Assembly (NCBI RefSeq): GCF_030409835.1
Contig: NZ_JAUFQO010000004.1
Coordinates: 930,001-994,000 of the forward strand
From: Lutimonas halocynthiae
Lineage (GTDB): Bacteria; Bacteroidota; Bacteroidia; Flavobacteriales; Flavobacteriaceae
Reading direction: 5' to 3'
DNA: 64,000 nucleotides
The position numbers and the translations under genes are program-made. The notes under the pieces were generated by a model that was not told where the DNA came from, did not search any database, and worked only from the letters and a program-made list of their open reading frames with translations. Shown piece after piece: positions 17,512 to 25,906 of this stretch; positions within the stretch are counted from its first letter, which is position 1, and every line of letters begins with the position of its first letter.

Positions 17512-18015
17512 ATGAGAAAACACATTAAATTATTTGGATTTTTAGCATTTACGGCATTATTCTTTTCTGCCTGTGCGACTGCAGAAAAAGAGGAAGTCAT
17601 TGAAAAGGAAGTCATTGATATGGCAAAAGTTCAAGTTGAAATCCAAGCCATGGAAGATGCCTTTGCTGCAGGTGAAAAAGCGAAAGATGCTGATGCAGTA
17701 GCTGCGTATTACGCCGATGATGCCATAAGTTATACCAGAAACAAACAACCTCTTTCAGGTAAGAAAGCTATCAGAGACAATATTGCAAATAATATTGCAA
17801 AAGACACAACCGAAACATACAATGTATATAAGGTTGTAGACTTATTTGCTGAAGGTAATATTGCTGTTGAAATTGGTTCCTGGACTGAATTCGATGCTTC
17901 TGGTAAAGAAACAGAGAATGGAAATTACATGTCATTTTTCGAGAAACGAGATGGTAAATATATTTGTGTTCGAGACATGAGTGTTACCACATCTCCTCTT
18001 AAGTCAGGTATGTAA
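17512..18015 (+). CDS. SnoaL-like/NTF2-fold lipoprotein
   Basis: 167 aa. The lipobox FFSAC puts the acylated Cys at 21. After an acidic linker, residues about 45-160 read as an NTF2-like alpha+beta barrel of the SnoaL/DUF4440 type: MEDAFAAGEKAKDADAVAAYYADDAISYTRN, then SGKKAIRDNI and a strand-rich end. These domains bind small molecules or act as simple isomerases or hydratases. No catalytic assignment is possible. It is monocistronic, with a strong terminator after it. Two unrelated-looking members of the same fold occur at 37666-38595. Confidence 0.75.
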   Translation: MRKHIKLFGFLAFTALFFSACATAEKEEVIEKEVIDMAKVQVEIQAMEDAFAAGEKAKDADAVAAYYADDAISYTRNKQPLSGKKAIRDNIANNIAKDTTETYNVYKVVDLFAEGNIAVEIGSWTEFDASGKETENGNYMSFFEKRDGKYICVRDMSVTTSPLKSGM

Positions 18016-18060
18016 GTTGAAAAATAGCACAACTCATTAAAAGAATTTTGCTAAAAAACT

Positions 18061-18121
18061 GGCTTGATTCCTACTTCGAAAAATCCTATGGGTTTTCTAA
18101 AGTAAGAATCAAGCCTTTTTT
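18061..18121 (+). terminator. Long-stem rho-independent terminator
   Basis: GGCTTGATTCCTACTT (from 18061) pairs with AAGTAAGAATCAAGCC (to 18115) with one mismatch, enclosing an inner AT-rich hairpin. Six T follow. It ends the SnoaL-like lipoprotein transcript. Confidence 0.85.
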
Positions 18122-18264
18122 ATGTTAATGATTTTCTTGGGCCTGAAAGTTGGATGGTCAGGCAGGTTTGAGCCTTAGAAACGCCTTCTAAAAAGGAACC
18201 TTCATTGGCACATTTATATATTTTTAGCCCATTAAGACCTCCTTAAAACAAACACTTTCTAGAC

Positions 18265-18282
18265 ATACCCTCATGAGGGTAT
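18265..18282. promoter_or_regulatory. Perfect 18-bp palindrome, candidate operator
   Basis: ATACCCTCATGAGGGTAT is an exact palindrome at 18265-18282, about 150 bp before the beta-propeller lipoprotein gene. It has no T-tract and lies downstream of an earlier terminator, so it is probably a regulator-binding site for the 18431 gene. The remaining 18122-18430 sequence shows nothing else. Confidence 0.6.
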
Positions 18283-18430
18283 AAGAGTTTGACTTTCAAT
18301 TTCTTGCCACATCTTTAGATAACTAAAACATACGCTTCGGACAATAATTCCCTTGTTTCGTCCTTCATGATTATTTTAAAAAAGGATTAAGATTTAACTT
18401 GATATGATTAATCAATTAAAACCAAATAAC

Positions 18431-20170
18431 ATGAAAAAAATCGAAAAACTATCTGTAAAATTTGGCCTTAAGCTCCTCTTTTTGGCCGTGCTTATTCTGG
18501 GTTTTTCCTGCAGTTCAGATGATGATGACGGCGGAGGCGAGGATCCGGGAGACACAGATCCTATAATAGAAGAGATAGGCATGGGAGCTGCTCTTCATGG
18601 CGCAAACGGGATTTACTTCGGCCCCGACGACAACTTATATATTGCCAGTTTTTATGGTCAGGAAGTTTTAGTAATGAACAAAGAAAATGGTGATATCTCC
18701 AATAGTTTTGGACTAGAAGAGAATGTTACGGGTCCGGATGACCTTATTTTCCATCCGGATGGCGAATCCTTCTATTATACAGACATCCTGACGGGATATG
18801 TAGGTAGAATGGATTTAAATGGAAACTTACTGGGCTATCAGTATGTAGCACCAGGAGTAAACCCAATTACCTTCAACGACGAGGGTCGACTTTTTGTTGC
18901 CCTGGACTTTCAGGCCGATGGGCTCTTTGAAATTGATCCTAATCTCACTGACCCACCTCGAGAAATCGTACCGTATATAGAAGACACCTACCCTCTTGGG
19001 TTTTTCAATGCCTTCGACTTTGGCCCTGATGGTCGATTATACGGACCTTCGTTTCTTTTTGGCCTTGTAATCAGCGTAGATGTGGGTGATCCGGGTGATC
19101 CTCCTAATTCTGGAAGTTTTCAGGAATTAGTAGCAGATGGAACTATTAAAATTGTGTCAGATGGTTTCACTTATCCTGTTGCTGCCAAGTTTGGACCTGA
19201 TGGGCTGCTTAACGTACTAGATCAAACTGGTGAAGTCTTTAAGGTAAATCTTGAAACCGGAGAAAAAAGCCTGTTCGCCACTCTTCAAGCCGGGCTTGAT
19301 AACTTAGCCTTTGATGCTGACGGCAACCTTTATATTTCTAATGCAGATTTTGGTTGGATTATAGAACTATTACCAAGCGGAGAAACCCGCACTATTAGCG
19401 AAGGTGGTATGATAGGCCCGATGGGTATAGCTGCTTTAACCGGATCAAATAATCAGGATGAGCTTTTTGTAGGAGATGTGTTTAGAATGCGCAATTTAGA
19501 TGGTGCTTCCGGTGAAGAAAAAAATGTTTATAAAGGTTATTTAGTTCCAGAACCCAATAAATTAACCATGCCCTTTTCTGTTCAAGCAGATGGGGAAAAC
19601 CTGGTCGTTACTTCATGGTTCAGTGAATTGGTCCAAATCTGGGATCCTGACACAGATGAAACCACAGAAGAATATACAATGGTAGTTCCAATTGATGCCT
19701 TACGTGTCAATGGTGAAATCGTAGTGTCTGATCTTGGACAGGGTGGTGTAGTCCTGGCAAGTGACAACTCGTTAATAGCTCCTGTGACTGTGGCCAGTGG
19801 CCTAGCCACGGATGGCGAAATTTTGTGGGCTGCTGATTGGGCTACGGGTCAGGTATGGCAGATTGATTTTATAGATGGCAATGCTCAGACTCCTGTTGAA
19901 GTTGCAACCGGCCTTTCGTTTCCAGAAGGATTGGCCTTTGAAAAAGAAGGGTATCTGGTAGTAGTTGAAACGGGTGAAAACCGTTTATCACGTATTGACC
20001 TGAGTAATGGAGAGGTAAGCATCCTGTTTGAGAATCTTGAACTTAGCGGCCCAGGTCTTGAAGGAAGTGTTCCAACCTGGTGGTTTGACGGCGTAACGGT
20101 TGGTCCGTCTGGGGACATCTATGTTTCCGGCTGGGGACCAAATGTCATTTATCGCGTCTCAACAGAATAA
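18431..20170 (+). CDS. Secreted NHL/SMP-30-like beta-propeller lipoprotein
   Basis: 579 aa from ATG 18431. An in-frame ATG nine codons earlier (18404) is possible, but the later start gives a standard lipoprotein signal (MKKIEKL..., lipobox LGFSC, Cys27). The Cys is followed by SSDDDDGGGEDPGD, an acidic surface-export-type signal and flexible linker. The remainder is a repeated propeller fold with GANGIYFGPDDNLYIASF, FGPDGLLNVLDQTG, LAFDADGNLYISN and GPSGDIYVSGWG blades, as in NHL or gluconolactonase-like proteins. Binding or lactonase activity cannot be decided. It has its own terminator and a palindrome upstream. Confidence 0.75.
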   Translation: MKKIEKLSVKFGLKLLFLAVLILGFSCSSDDDDGGGEDPGDTDPIIEEIGMGAALHGANGIYFGPDDNLYIASFYGQEVLVMNKENGDISNSFGLEENVTGPDDLIFHPDGESFYYTDILTGYVGRMDLNGNLLGYQYVAPGVNPITFNDEGRLFVALDFQADGLFEIDPNLTDPPREIVPYIEDTYPLGFFNAFDFGPDGRLYGPSFLFGLVISVDVGDPGDPPNSGSFQELVADGTIKIVSDGFTYPVAAKFGPDGLLNVLDQTGEVFKVNLETGEKSLFATLQAGLDNLAFDADGNLYISNADFGWIIELLPSGETRTISEGGMIGPMGIAALTGSNNQDELFVGDVFRMRNLDGASGEEKNVYKGYLVPEPNKLTMPFSVQADGENLVVTSWFSELVQIWDPDTDETTEEYTMVVPIDALRVNGEIVVSDLGQGGVVLASDNSLIAPVTVASGLATDGEILWAADWATGQVWQIDFIDGNAQTPVEVATGLSFPEGLAFEKEGYLVVVETGENRLSRIDLSNGEVSILFENLELSGPGLEGSVPTWWFDGVTVGPSGDIYVSGWGPNVIYRVSTE

Positions 20171-20190
20171 AGGTCTATTAAGACTATTAA

Positions 20191-20224
20191 AAAAAGGCTC
20201 ATTGATGTATCAATGAGCCTTTTT
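20191..20224. terminator. Bidirectional terminator between convergent genes
   Basis: AAAAAGGCTCATTG (20191-20204) pairs perfectly with CAATGAGCCTTTTT (20211-20224) around a 6-nt loop. The A and T flanks make it work in both directions, for the propeller gene and for the convergent gene ending at 20234. Confidence 0.9.
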
Positions 20225-20233
20225 AATGCTGAT

Positions 20234-20887
20234 TTATTCTGTTCGTAAAACCAAATTTCTGAATCGACCTGAGGAACCGAACCCAGTCCAAATTCCTATT
20301 TTATTTGATTTAGAAGAAGTCAACCTATCTATGGATAAAACTGGTTCTGAACTTTCATTTACATAAACTTCTACTTTTTGATCAGTTATTTTAATAGTTG
20401 CCTGGAACCAGTCATCAGGATTTGGAGGGCCTGAAATTTCATTCTCAAACTCACCGGTCCTTTCTTCTCTTAATTTTCTCCAGGTAAATTCAGGATGATA
20501 AATGTATTGCACCATATGGTCTTTTCTTATTTGTTCTTCAGCCACAAAGTTGAAGGGTCGAAAATATACAGCTTCAAAAGTATCGTCATTTTGAATATTA
20601 AAAGCGATTCCAATAAAGCTTTTACCCGGATTGTTCTCACCTAAAAGATCAATTTCAATGGTGCCAGTATCAAATTCTATTCCTTCCAATATGCCCAAAC
20701 CATCATTATCCTTTGCATCCATTTCAACAGCATTCATCTGGTCTCCATATATTGATATCGTACGATTTACAGCTTTTATATTCTTTTTTTGGAGTTTATC
20801 CGCTAAGTTTACTTGCTTCTGACCAAATGACTGGATTGCGGTTAGACAAAGAATTATAAGCAGCAATTTTGTTTGTTGAGTTTTCAT
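20234..20887 (-). CDS. Secreted jelly-roll (ConA-like/DUF1080-like) protein
   Basis: 217 aa with a signal peptide (LLLIILCLTAIQSFGQ). The mature part is beta-rich: FDTGTIEIDLLGENNPGKSFIGIAFN, FEAVYFRPFNF, then WFQATIKITDQKVEVYVN and a closing IGIWTGFGSSGRFRNLVL. This order matches the concanavalin A-like sandwich found in DUF1080/LamG-type carbohydrate-binding or hydrolase modules. No catalytic acidic pair can be assigned with confidence. It is a single gene convergent with the propeller lipoprotein. Confidence 0.65.
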   Translation of the reverse strand: MKTQQTKLLLIILCLTAIQSFGQKQVNLADKLQKKNIKAVNRTISIYGDQMNAVEMDAKDNDGLGILEGIEFDTGTIEIDLLGENNPGKSFIGIAFNIQNDDTFEAVYFRPFNFVAEEQIRKDHMVQYIYHPEFTWRKLREERTGEFENEISGPPNPDDWFQATIKITDQKVEVYVNESSEPVLSIDRLTSSKSNKIGIWTGFGSSGRFRNLVLRTE

Positions 20888-20988
20888 GTTAGGCTTTGTT
20901 TTTTTACTTAATTGTTTGATGCAAAAAGAGCATCTGATTTTAATTTCATCTGAATGTCTTTTTCAAATTATTCCTAATGTTTCATATA

Positions 20989-22833
20989 TCAAATTCCCTC
21001 AATAAATTTTAAAAAAACTTTTTTATGAAGTTCGAGATTGAGGCTTGGAGAAAGTGATGCCCGGACAATATAATCTTTGTCACCTTCTTTGGTTGTTCCT
21101 TGGGTAGATGTTGCAGGAATTGTCCAATAAGTACCTTTTAACTGGCCATAGCTCACACAGAACTTACTCTCATTGGGGATTTCAGTGATCATTAAATTGA
21201 TTAATTTAAGATTTAGCACTCTTTTATAAGCTTCCCTTTCTTCATCGTTATCCCCTTTTGTGGGAAGGTCTAATGAAAACACAGATGGGGTAAATCCTTG
21301 TCTTGCTAATTTTTCCGAAACAAAATTGATTTTTGCTTTTGGTAAGGTCTCATGGATATAGTTTACAAATTCACGTGTGTTTTGATATGCATCATTTATT
21401 CTTTGATTCATAGAAGGCAACATTTTGGCCAGTATTTCCATTTGAAGATCTGTAGCCTCATTATCACAAAGTTTTAGATGCAAGTCTATGTAGCGCATCA
21501 AAGCTTCTGTTTTTTTATTTCCTACACAATATCCAGCATTACATAGCCCGCCACTGGGGAATTTTGATCCACTGGCATATGAAATAGTCCTAACTGTTGA
21601 GAGTATTTCATTTTCACCCAGAAAATGGACATTAGGACAAAATGTTTGGTCTAAAATAAAAACAGGTTCTATCGCCCTTTCACCTTTGCTTGTTTTACGC
21701 GCTTTACTTAAAACAGCCTTTAAATTTATAAGGTCAGGAACTTCTACTCTTGGGTTTGTTGGAATTTCAGCGATAATGTATGGGATAGCATCTTCCTCAG
21801 CAATTTTATCTAAAACCAGGTCAATGCTTTGATTCATATCATTTCCATCATCAACTGGTAAATCCACCACTTCTACATTAGCAATGCAAGCAGCCACACG
21901 TCTTGCCTGATCATTTGTTCCGCCATAACAATTTGGAGGAACAATAAATTTGATAGCTTTTCCTTTATGCTTTTCCAGGGCATCGTGAATGAGCCCCATC
22001 ATAATAGCATATTGAATAGATAGTCCACTAGAACCAACTAGTGACTTTATACTTGTACCGGTAATAGCTGCAATTGAATTTAAGACCTCTGATTTGTTCG
22101 TCTCGATATGACTATTCTTGTATTCAAAAGTAGACTCCCCTGTTAAAACCTTCAAGGTAGTAAGACAATTAGCCGGGGTCATAGCTATAGACTCTCTTCT
22201 TCTAACATGCTGAATTTCTGAAATATAAGACTCATTCTGTTCACCATTTACTACTAAAACACTTCCAAGATCCGGATCAATATTTATAAAAAAGTCAATA
22301 TTTGGGTTGAGGTCTACATTGTAAATAGCATCTTGATTTGAAATGAAAATAGTACTGCCCTTGAACTCAGCAATAGCATCTGCCTTATCAACATGCTTTA
22401 CATCAAATTCATAAGCGTAAATATGTTGCAGTATCTCAACATCAAAAAAATCTGGTAATGCACCAGAATAAATGATTTGTGTTCTTTTTTTATCAAATAA
22501 ATTCTTCCTTAGAATAGCCAAAACAGGCATTGCCTGCGATGAAAAACTGATTACATTATTTGATTTTAGCTGGTGCAACTTAGCAATTCCCCATTCCAGA
22601 ACACAAGATAATGGATGACCCAATCGAATATAGTCGTAGGCTGTGGGTAATTCATTTAGCGCTAATGATTCAGAATTATTGGTATTAAATAAGATTTCAA
22701 ATTGTTCTAAAAACTGAGTTTTAGCCAGTTTTTCATCATAAATATCAAGTCGATGCGTTGTGAGATGCAACCAGCCTGTTGGTATATTTCTCAACACCTC
22801 TTTTATAAAATTTATGACTTTATTGTCTTCCAT
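20989..22833 (-). CDS. PLP-dependent enzyme, Cys/Met metabolism family, with long N-terminal extension
   Basis: 614 aa, against about 380-430 for cystathionine gamma-synthase relatives. The fold-type I core lies at about 240-614: GSSGLSIQYAIMMGLIH, NCYGGTNDQARR, EIPTNPRVEVPDL, Asp395 (VFILDQT) for the PLP ring nitrogen and Lys424 in SYASGSKFPSGG as the Schiff-base lysine. Residues 1-235 are an extra domain with no motif I recognise. The reaction could be a gamma- or beta-elimination or replacement on a sulfur amino acid, but that is inference. It lies 108 bp downstream of the DUF4345 gene on the same strand, and both face away from the radical SAM operon at 23626. Confidence 0.75.
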   Translation of the reverse strand: MEDNKVINFIKEVLRNIPTGWLHLTTHRLDIYDEKLAKTQFLEQFEILFNTNNSESLALNELPTAYDYIRLGHPLSCVLEWGIAKLHQLKSNNVISFSSQAMPVLAILRKNLFDKKRTQIIYSGALPDFFDVEILQHIYAYEFDVKHVDKADAIAEFKGSTIFISNQDAIYNVDLNPNIDFFINIDPDLGSVLVVNGEQNESYISEIQHVRRRESIAMTPANCLTTLKVLTGESTFEYKNSHIETNKSEVLNSIAAITGTSIKSLVGSSGLSIQYAIMMGLIHDALEKHKGKAIKFIVPPNCYGGTNDQARRVAACIANVEVVDLPVDDGNDMNQSIDLVLDKIAEEDAIPYIIAEIPTNPRVEVPDLINLKAVLSKARKTSKGERAIEPVFILDQTFCPNVHFLGENEILSTVRTISYASGSKFPSGGLCNAGYCVGNKKTEALMRYIDLHLKLCDNEATDLQMEILAKMLPSMNQRINDAYQNTREFVNYIHETLPKAKINFVSEKLARQGFTPSVFSLDLPTKGDNDEEREAYKRVLNLKLINLMITEIPNESKFCVSYGQLKGTYWTIPATSTQGTTKEGDKDYIVRASLSPSLNLELHKKVFLKFIEGI

Positions 22834-22941
22834 AATTTTCTCCTCTAGATAGACCGGTAAGATACATTAATCAGATTTATTTTTAAAGTGTTAAAACACG
22901 TTTGTCACATTGTTAGCTCTTGATTTTTTCAGTGGCTTTAA

Positions 22942-23337
22942 TCAATTCTTACTATATTTTCTAAGTTGGTAAATTGAAAAAAACCCGAGAACCAATTCTG
23001 CCATTATTCCAAAAATATAGCCCCCTGTTGGCAATCCATCCATTAGCATACTCAGCAATCGTCCTGTGGCGAGAGTTAACATAAATAATATATTCAATTG
23101 AGTAGCTCGTGCCCAATATTTAGCTTTCCAAATTCCTAAAATCCATACGATTGAAATACCAAGGTACAGACACATCATTGCCTTGAGCATATTTGAAAGA
23201 TCAATTGTATTGACTTGAATGTCTAATTGTCTTGGCAACAATGATGGTGAACCGTAAATTACTGCAGTAGGTATTACTATTGATATGGAAATTAGCAGAT
23301 GTAAGTTTTTAAAAAGCCAGTCTGTTTTATCACTCAT
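22942..23337 (-). CDS. DUF4345 family membrane protein (paralogue)
   Basis: 131 aa, four hydrophobic segments. LKAMMCLYLGISIVWILG followed by LATGRLLSMLMDGLPTGG matches the layout of the DUF4345 protein at 4524-4922. The last helix ends in a basic tail (QLRKYSKN). It precedes the PLP enzyme gene on the same strand. Function unknown. Confidence 0.65.
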   Translation of the reverse strand: MSDKTDWLFKNLHLLISISIVIPTAVIYGSPSLLPRQLDIQVNTIDLSNMLKAMMCLYLGISIVWILGIWKAKYWARATQLNILFMLTLATGRLLSMLMDGLPTGGYIFGIMAELVLGFFSIYQLRKYSKN

Positions 23338-23601
23338 ATTTTTTCATCATTTTAATATGTAACGGACTTACTGCTATTATTGCTTAAACGCTACTTAGTA
23401 AATATAATAAATATGCTGAAGAAGGTGTGATCTTTTAATTATTCCCTGGCCTTTTAATATTTCTTAAATGCCCTTAATAATCGCAGTATTTAGCGAATGA
23501 ACGAGTGGGAATAATTTCTCATTCTGTACATGCATTTTTATGGAAAAATATTATTTTAATAATTAAATTGTATTTAACTTGTAGCATCTTATTTAATTGT
23601 T

Positions 23602-23626
23602 TAAACGATAACTAAACGTGCGTTTA
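23602..23626. promoter_or_regulatory. TAAACG repeats overlapping the XRE-cupin start, candidate autoregulatory operator
   Basis: TAAACG occurs at 23602-23607 and 23613-23618, and its reverse complement CGTTTA at 23621-23626. The last two form an inverted repeat with a 2-bp spacer that overlaps the first base of the regulator's ATG. A GTTTAAAC octamer overlaps the first copy. This is where an autorepressing XRE protein would be expected to bind. Confidence 0.5.
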
Positions 23627-24183
23627 TGGATCAAATGGGGAGAAGAATAAAGAGGAAAAGAGAGATTCTTGGTTTTCAAATCAAAGAATTGTCTAATAAA
23701 ATTGGGGTTACTTCCAGTTTAATTTCTCAAATCGAAAGAGGGAAAGCCTTCCCGTCAATCGTTACCCTAAAAAAAATTGCTGAAGCCTTAAATACCAAAG
23801 TCGGTGACTTGATTGGTGAAAATGAAAATCTTGTTCAACATCCACTTCTTAAATCAAACGAAAGACGATTTGTAAAAGAAAACAACAACGGAACCAGTTT
23901 GCATCTGCTGTCTTATCACGATCCGTCAAAACAAATCGAACCATATATCATTCAATTTAGTAAAAACTCAAATTCTGAAGGGATAATGACTAGCAATTTT
24001 CCTGGTCAGGAGTTTTGCTATATACTCAATGGCAGTTTTGAAGCAAGCATAAACGGTCAAGAATACAGAATAAGCGAAGGTGACGGGTTTTATTTTAATT
24101 CAAGTAAACCGCATCTTTTTAAAAATATCAGCGCTAATAAAGCTGAAATACTGTGGATTATTACTCCGTACAATAATTTATAA
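23626..24183 (+). CDS. XRE-family regulator with C-terminal cupin domain
   Basis: 185 aa. Residues about 8-62 form a helix-turn-helix of the XRE type (IKELSNKIGVTSSLISQIERGKAFPSIVTLKKIAEALN). Residues about 105-180 form a small cupin barrel (FPGQEFCYILNGSFEASINGQEYRISEGDGFYFNSSKPHLF). This architecture is common in regulators of amino-acid or polyamine catabolism, where the cupin is thought to sense a small ligand. It is the first gene of the + strand operon, 11 bp before the radical SAM gene. Met4 is an alternative start. Confidence 0.88.
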   Translation: MDQMGRRIKRKREILGFQIKELSNKIGVTSSLISQIERGKAFPSIVTLKKIAEALNTKVGDLIGENENLVQHPLLKSNERRFVKENNNGTSLHLLSYHDPSKQIEPYIIQFSKNSNSEGIMTSNFPGQEFCYILNGSFEASINGQEYRISEGDGFYFNSSKPHLFKNISANKAEILWIITPYNNL

Positions 24184-24194
24184 AACTATTAAAG

Positions 24195-25799
24195 ATGAAA
24201 AGGATGAACTCTATCTCAGACTCAATTTCAGGTGTGTCAGAAGCTTCTCGACCTGCCCAATATGTAAAAATACAGTCTTCTTCTGTTAAGGAATTAATGG
24301 ATATTCATGACTTAAGCGATGAGGCAAGAAGTATTATAGAAAGTGAAAATTTGCTCCCAACCTCATTGCTTTCGAGATTGCACAATAACTTCCCTCAGCA
24401 CTCGATGCTGATCCCAAAGTCGAAAGCCATGTTTTCAGATGCTAAGAGCAATTACTCAGGATTATCAGGATTCAAAATGGTCTGTGACATACTTGAAGAA
24501 AACGGTATCCGGCTTAGCCATATGAAAGAGCGTGAATTTTTTCTCGAAGTGTACGCTTTTTTGGCAACCAAGCATATTTTGAGCACCATCGACTGGGATA
24601 ATTATCAGACTGACCAGATATTTCAGCTTATTTTCCCGCAACCGGGAATGATCGATCCAAAAGTGGTTGCCGAATATATCAATATCACTGACGAAGTTGA
24701 AAGAAAGCAAATGGTGGTAAAATATCGGGATAAGACCAATCCGCATGATGGAAAACAGTTGCTTAACCGTCCTTCATTTTATACTGAAGATGGCGCTTTT
24801 GAAGCATTAGACGGTGCCCAACACAAGTACCCCCAGGTATTATTATTGTTTGACAAAACCACACAAAGCTGCTATGCCTATTGTACCTATTGTTTCCGCC
24901 ATGCCCAAGTAAGAGGTGACGAAGACATGTTTGTTCAGGATAGTACAAGTCAGGTGCATGACTACCTCAGAAAGCATAAAGAAATTACCGATATTCTGAT
25001 TACTGGCGGCGATGCCGGTTATATGCCAACGCATAGGTTAAATGAATACCTGGGCGCCGTAATGGAAGATCCTGAGTTGATGCATATCAAAACGGTTAGA
25101 ATCGCTTCCCGCGCCCTGACCTACCAACCAGAAATAGTCCTTAATGACAAATACAAAGAGACCCTTGAATTGTTCAAAAAATTAATTGATCATGGAATTC
25201 AAGTGTTGTGGATGGGTCATTTTTCAACACCCAAAGAATTGCTCAATATACATACCATAGCGGCTATAAGAAGGTTACGTGCATACGGTATCAATATACG
25301 AAGCCAAAGCCCAATGATGAATCATATTAGTTTGTTTACAGATGATAAGGGTAAAGTAGACGTTGACAGATCTGCTAAGAACTGGATCGATCTGGCTCAC
25401 GTTCTTATGATGCTCGGAATGAACTTTCACTCAATATATTGCGCAAGACCTACTGGTGAACATGATTACTTTACAGCTCCATTAGCCGATATGAACAGAA
25501 TTTTTAGCAAAATTTACAGAAGTTTACCCTCTATCGGAAGACCTTCAAGATATATCTCGATGACCTCATCGGCCGGCAAAACTTCATTGCTCGGAGAAGT
25601 TGAGGTGAATGGTAAGAAAGCTTTTGCTTTGAAATTCAACGAAGCCAGAAATATGGAATGGCTTGATAAAGTGTACCTGGCTGAATTTGACGAAAAAGAA
25701 AACACAATAGAAAGATTAAAGCCTTTTGGTGGTGGCAATTATTTCTATCAAGACGAACTGAAAAAAATTGAAAGAGATCTTGAAAAAATATATGAATAG
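24195..25799 (+). CDS. KamA-family radical SAM protein, putative amino acid 2,3-aminomutase
   Basis: 534 aa; lysine 2,3-aminomutases are usually about 350-470. The radical SAM cluster motif is Cys226-x3-Cys230-x2-Cys233 (SCYAYCTYCFRHAQ), followed by ILITGGDAGYM, the SAM-binding GGD. The order of later segments (VRIASRALTYQP, GHFSTPKEL, INIRSQSPMMN, YCARPTGEHDYF) follows KamA. The expected PLP motif PGGGGK is not present; VNGKK at 471-475 lies in the corresponding place, with Lys474 or 475 as candidate PLP lysine. Where KamA has CD (an Asp contacting lysine's side-chain amine, as I recall), this protein has C416-Ala-Arg. About 200 residues precede the radical SAM core. It probably shifts an amino group from C2 to C3 of a substrate other than lysine. 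Confidence 0.8.
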   Translation: MKRMNSISDSISGVSEASRPAQYVKIQSSSVKELMDIHDLSDEARSIIESENLLPTSLLSRLHNNFPQHSMLIPKSKAMFSDAKSNYSGLSGFKMVCDILEENGIRLSHMKEREFFLEVYAFLATKHILSTIDWDNYQTDQIFQLIFPQPGMIDPKVVAEYINITDEVERKQMVVKYRDKTNPHDGKQLLNRPSFYTEDGAFEALDGAQHKYPQVLLLFDKTTQSCYAYCTYCFRHAQVRGDEDMFVQDSTSQVHDYLRKHKEITDILITGGDAGYMPTHRLNEYLGAVMEDPELMHIKTVRIASRALTYQPEIVLNDKYKETLELFKKLIDHGIQVLWMGHFSTPKELLNIHTIAAIRRLRAYGINIRSQSPMMNHISLFTDDKGKVDVDRSAKNWIDLAHVLMMLGMNFHSIYCARPTGEHDYFTAPLADMNRIFSKIYRSLPSIGRPSRYISMTSSAGKTSLLGEVEVNGKKAFALKFNEARNMEWLDKVYLAEFDEKENTIERLKPFGGGNYFYQDELKKIERDLEKIYE

Positions 25800-25906
25800 G
25801 AAAAAGCAACTTATACGTTTTTTTAGAAATAACTGACTGAGTTGCATCTCATATGTTCCACATCAGTATAAATAATTTATAATTATAGATTTAATATTTA
25901 AATGTT

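Noticed and set aside
18404-18430. Earlier start for the propeller lipoprotein
   Set aside because: The nine extra residues place polar sequence before the lipoprotein signal; the ATG at 18431 gives a standard lipobox.
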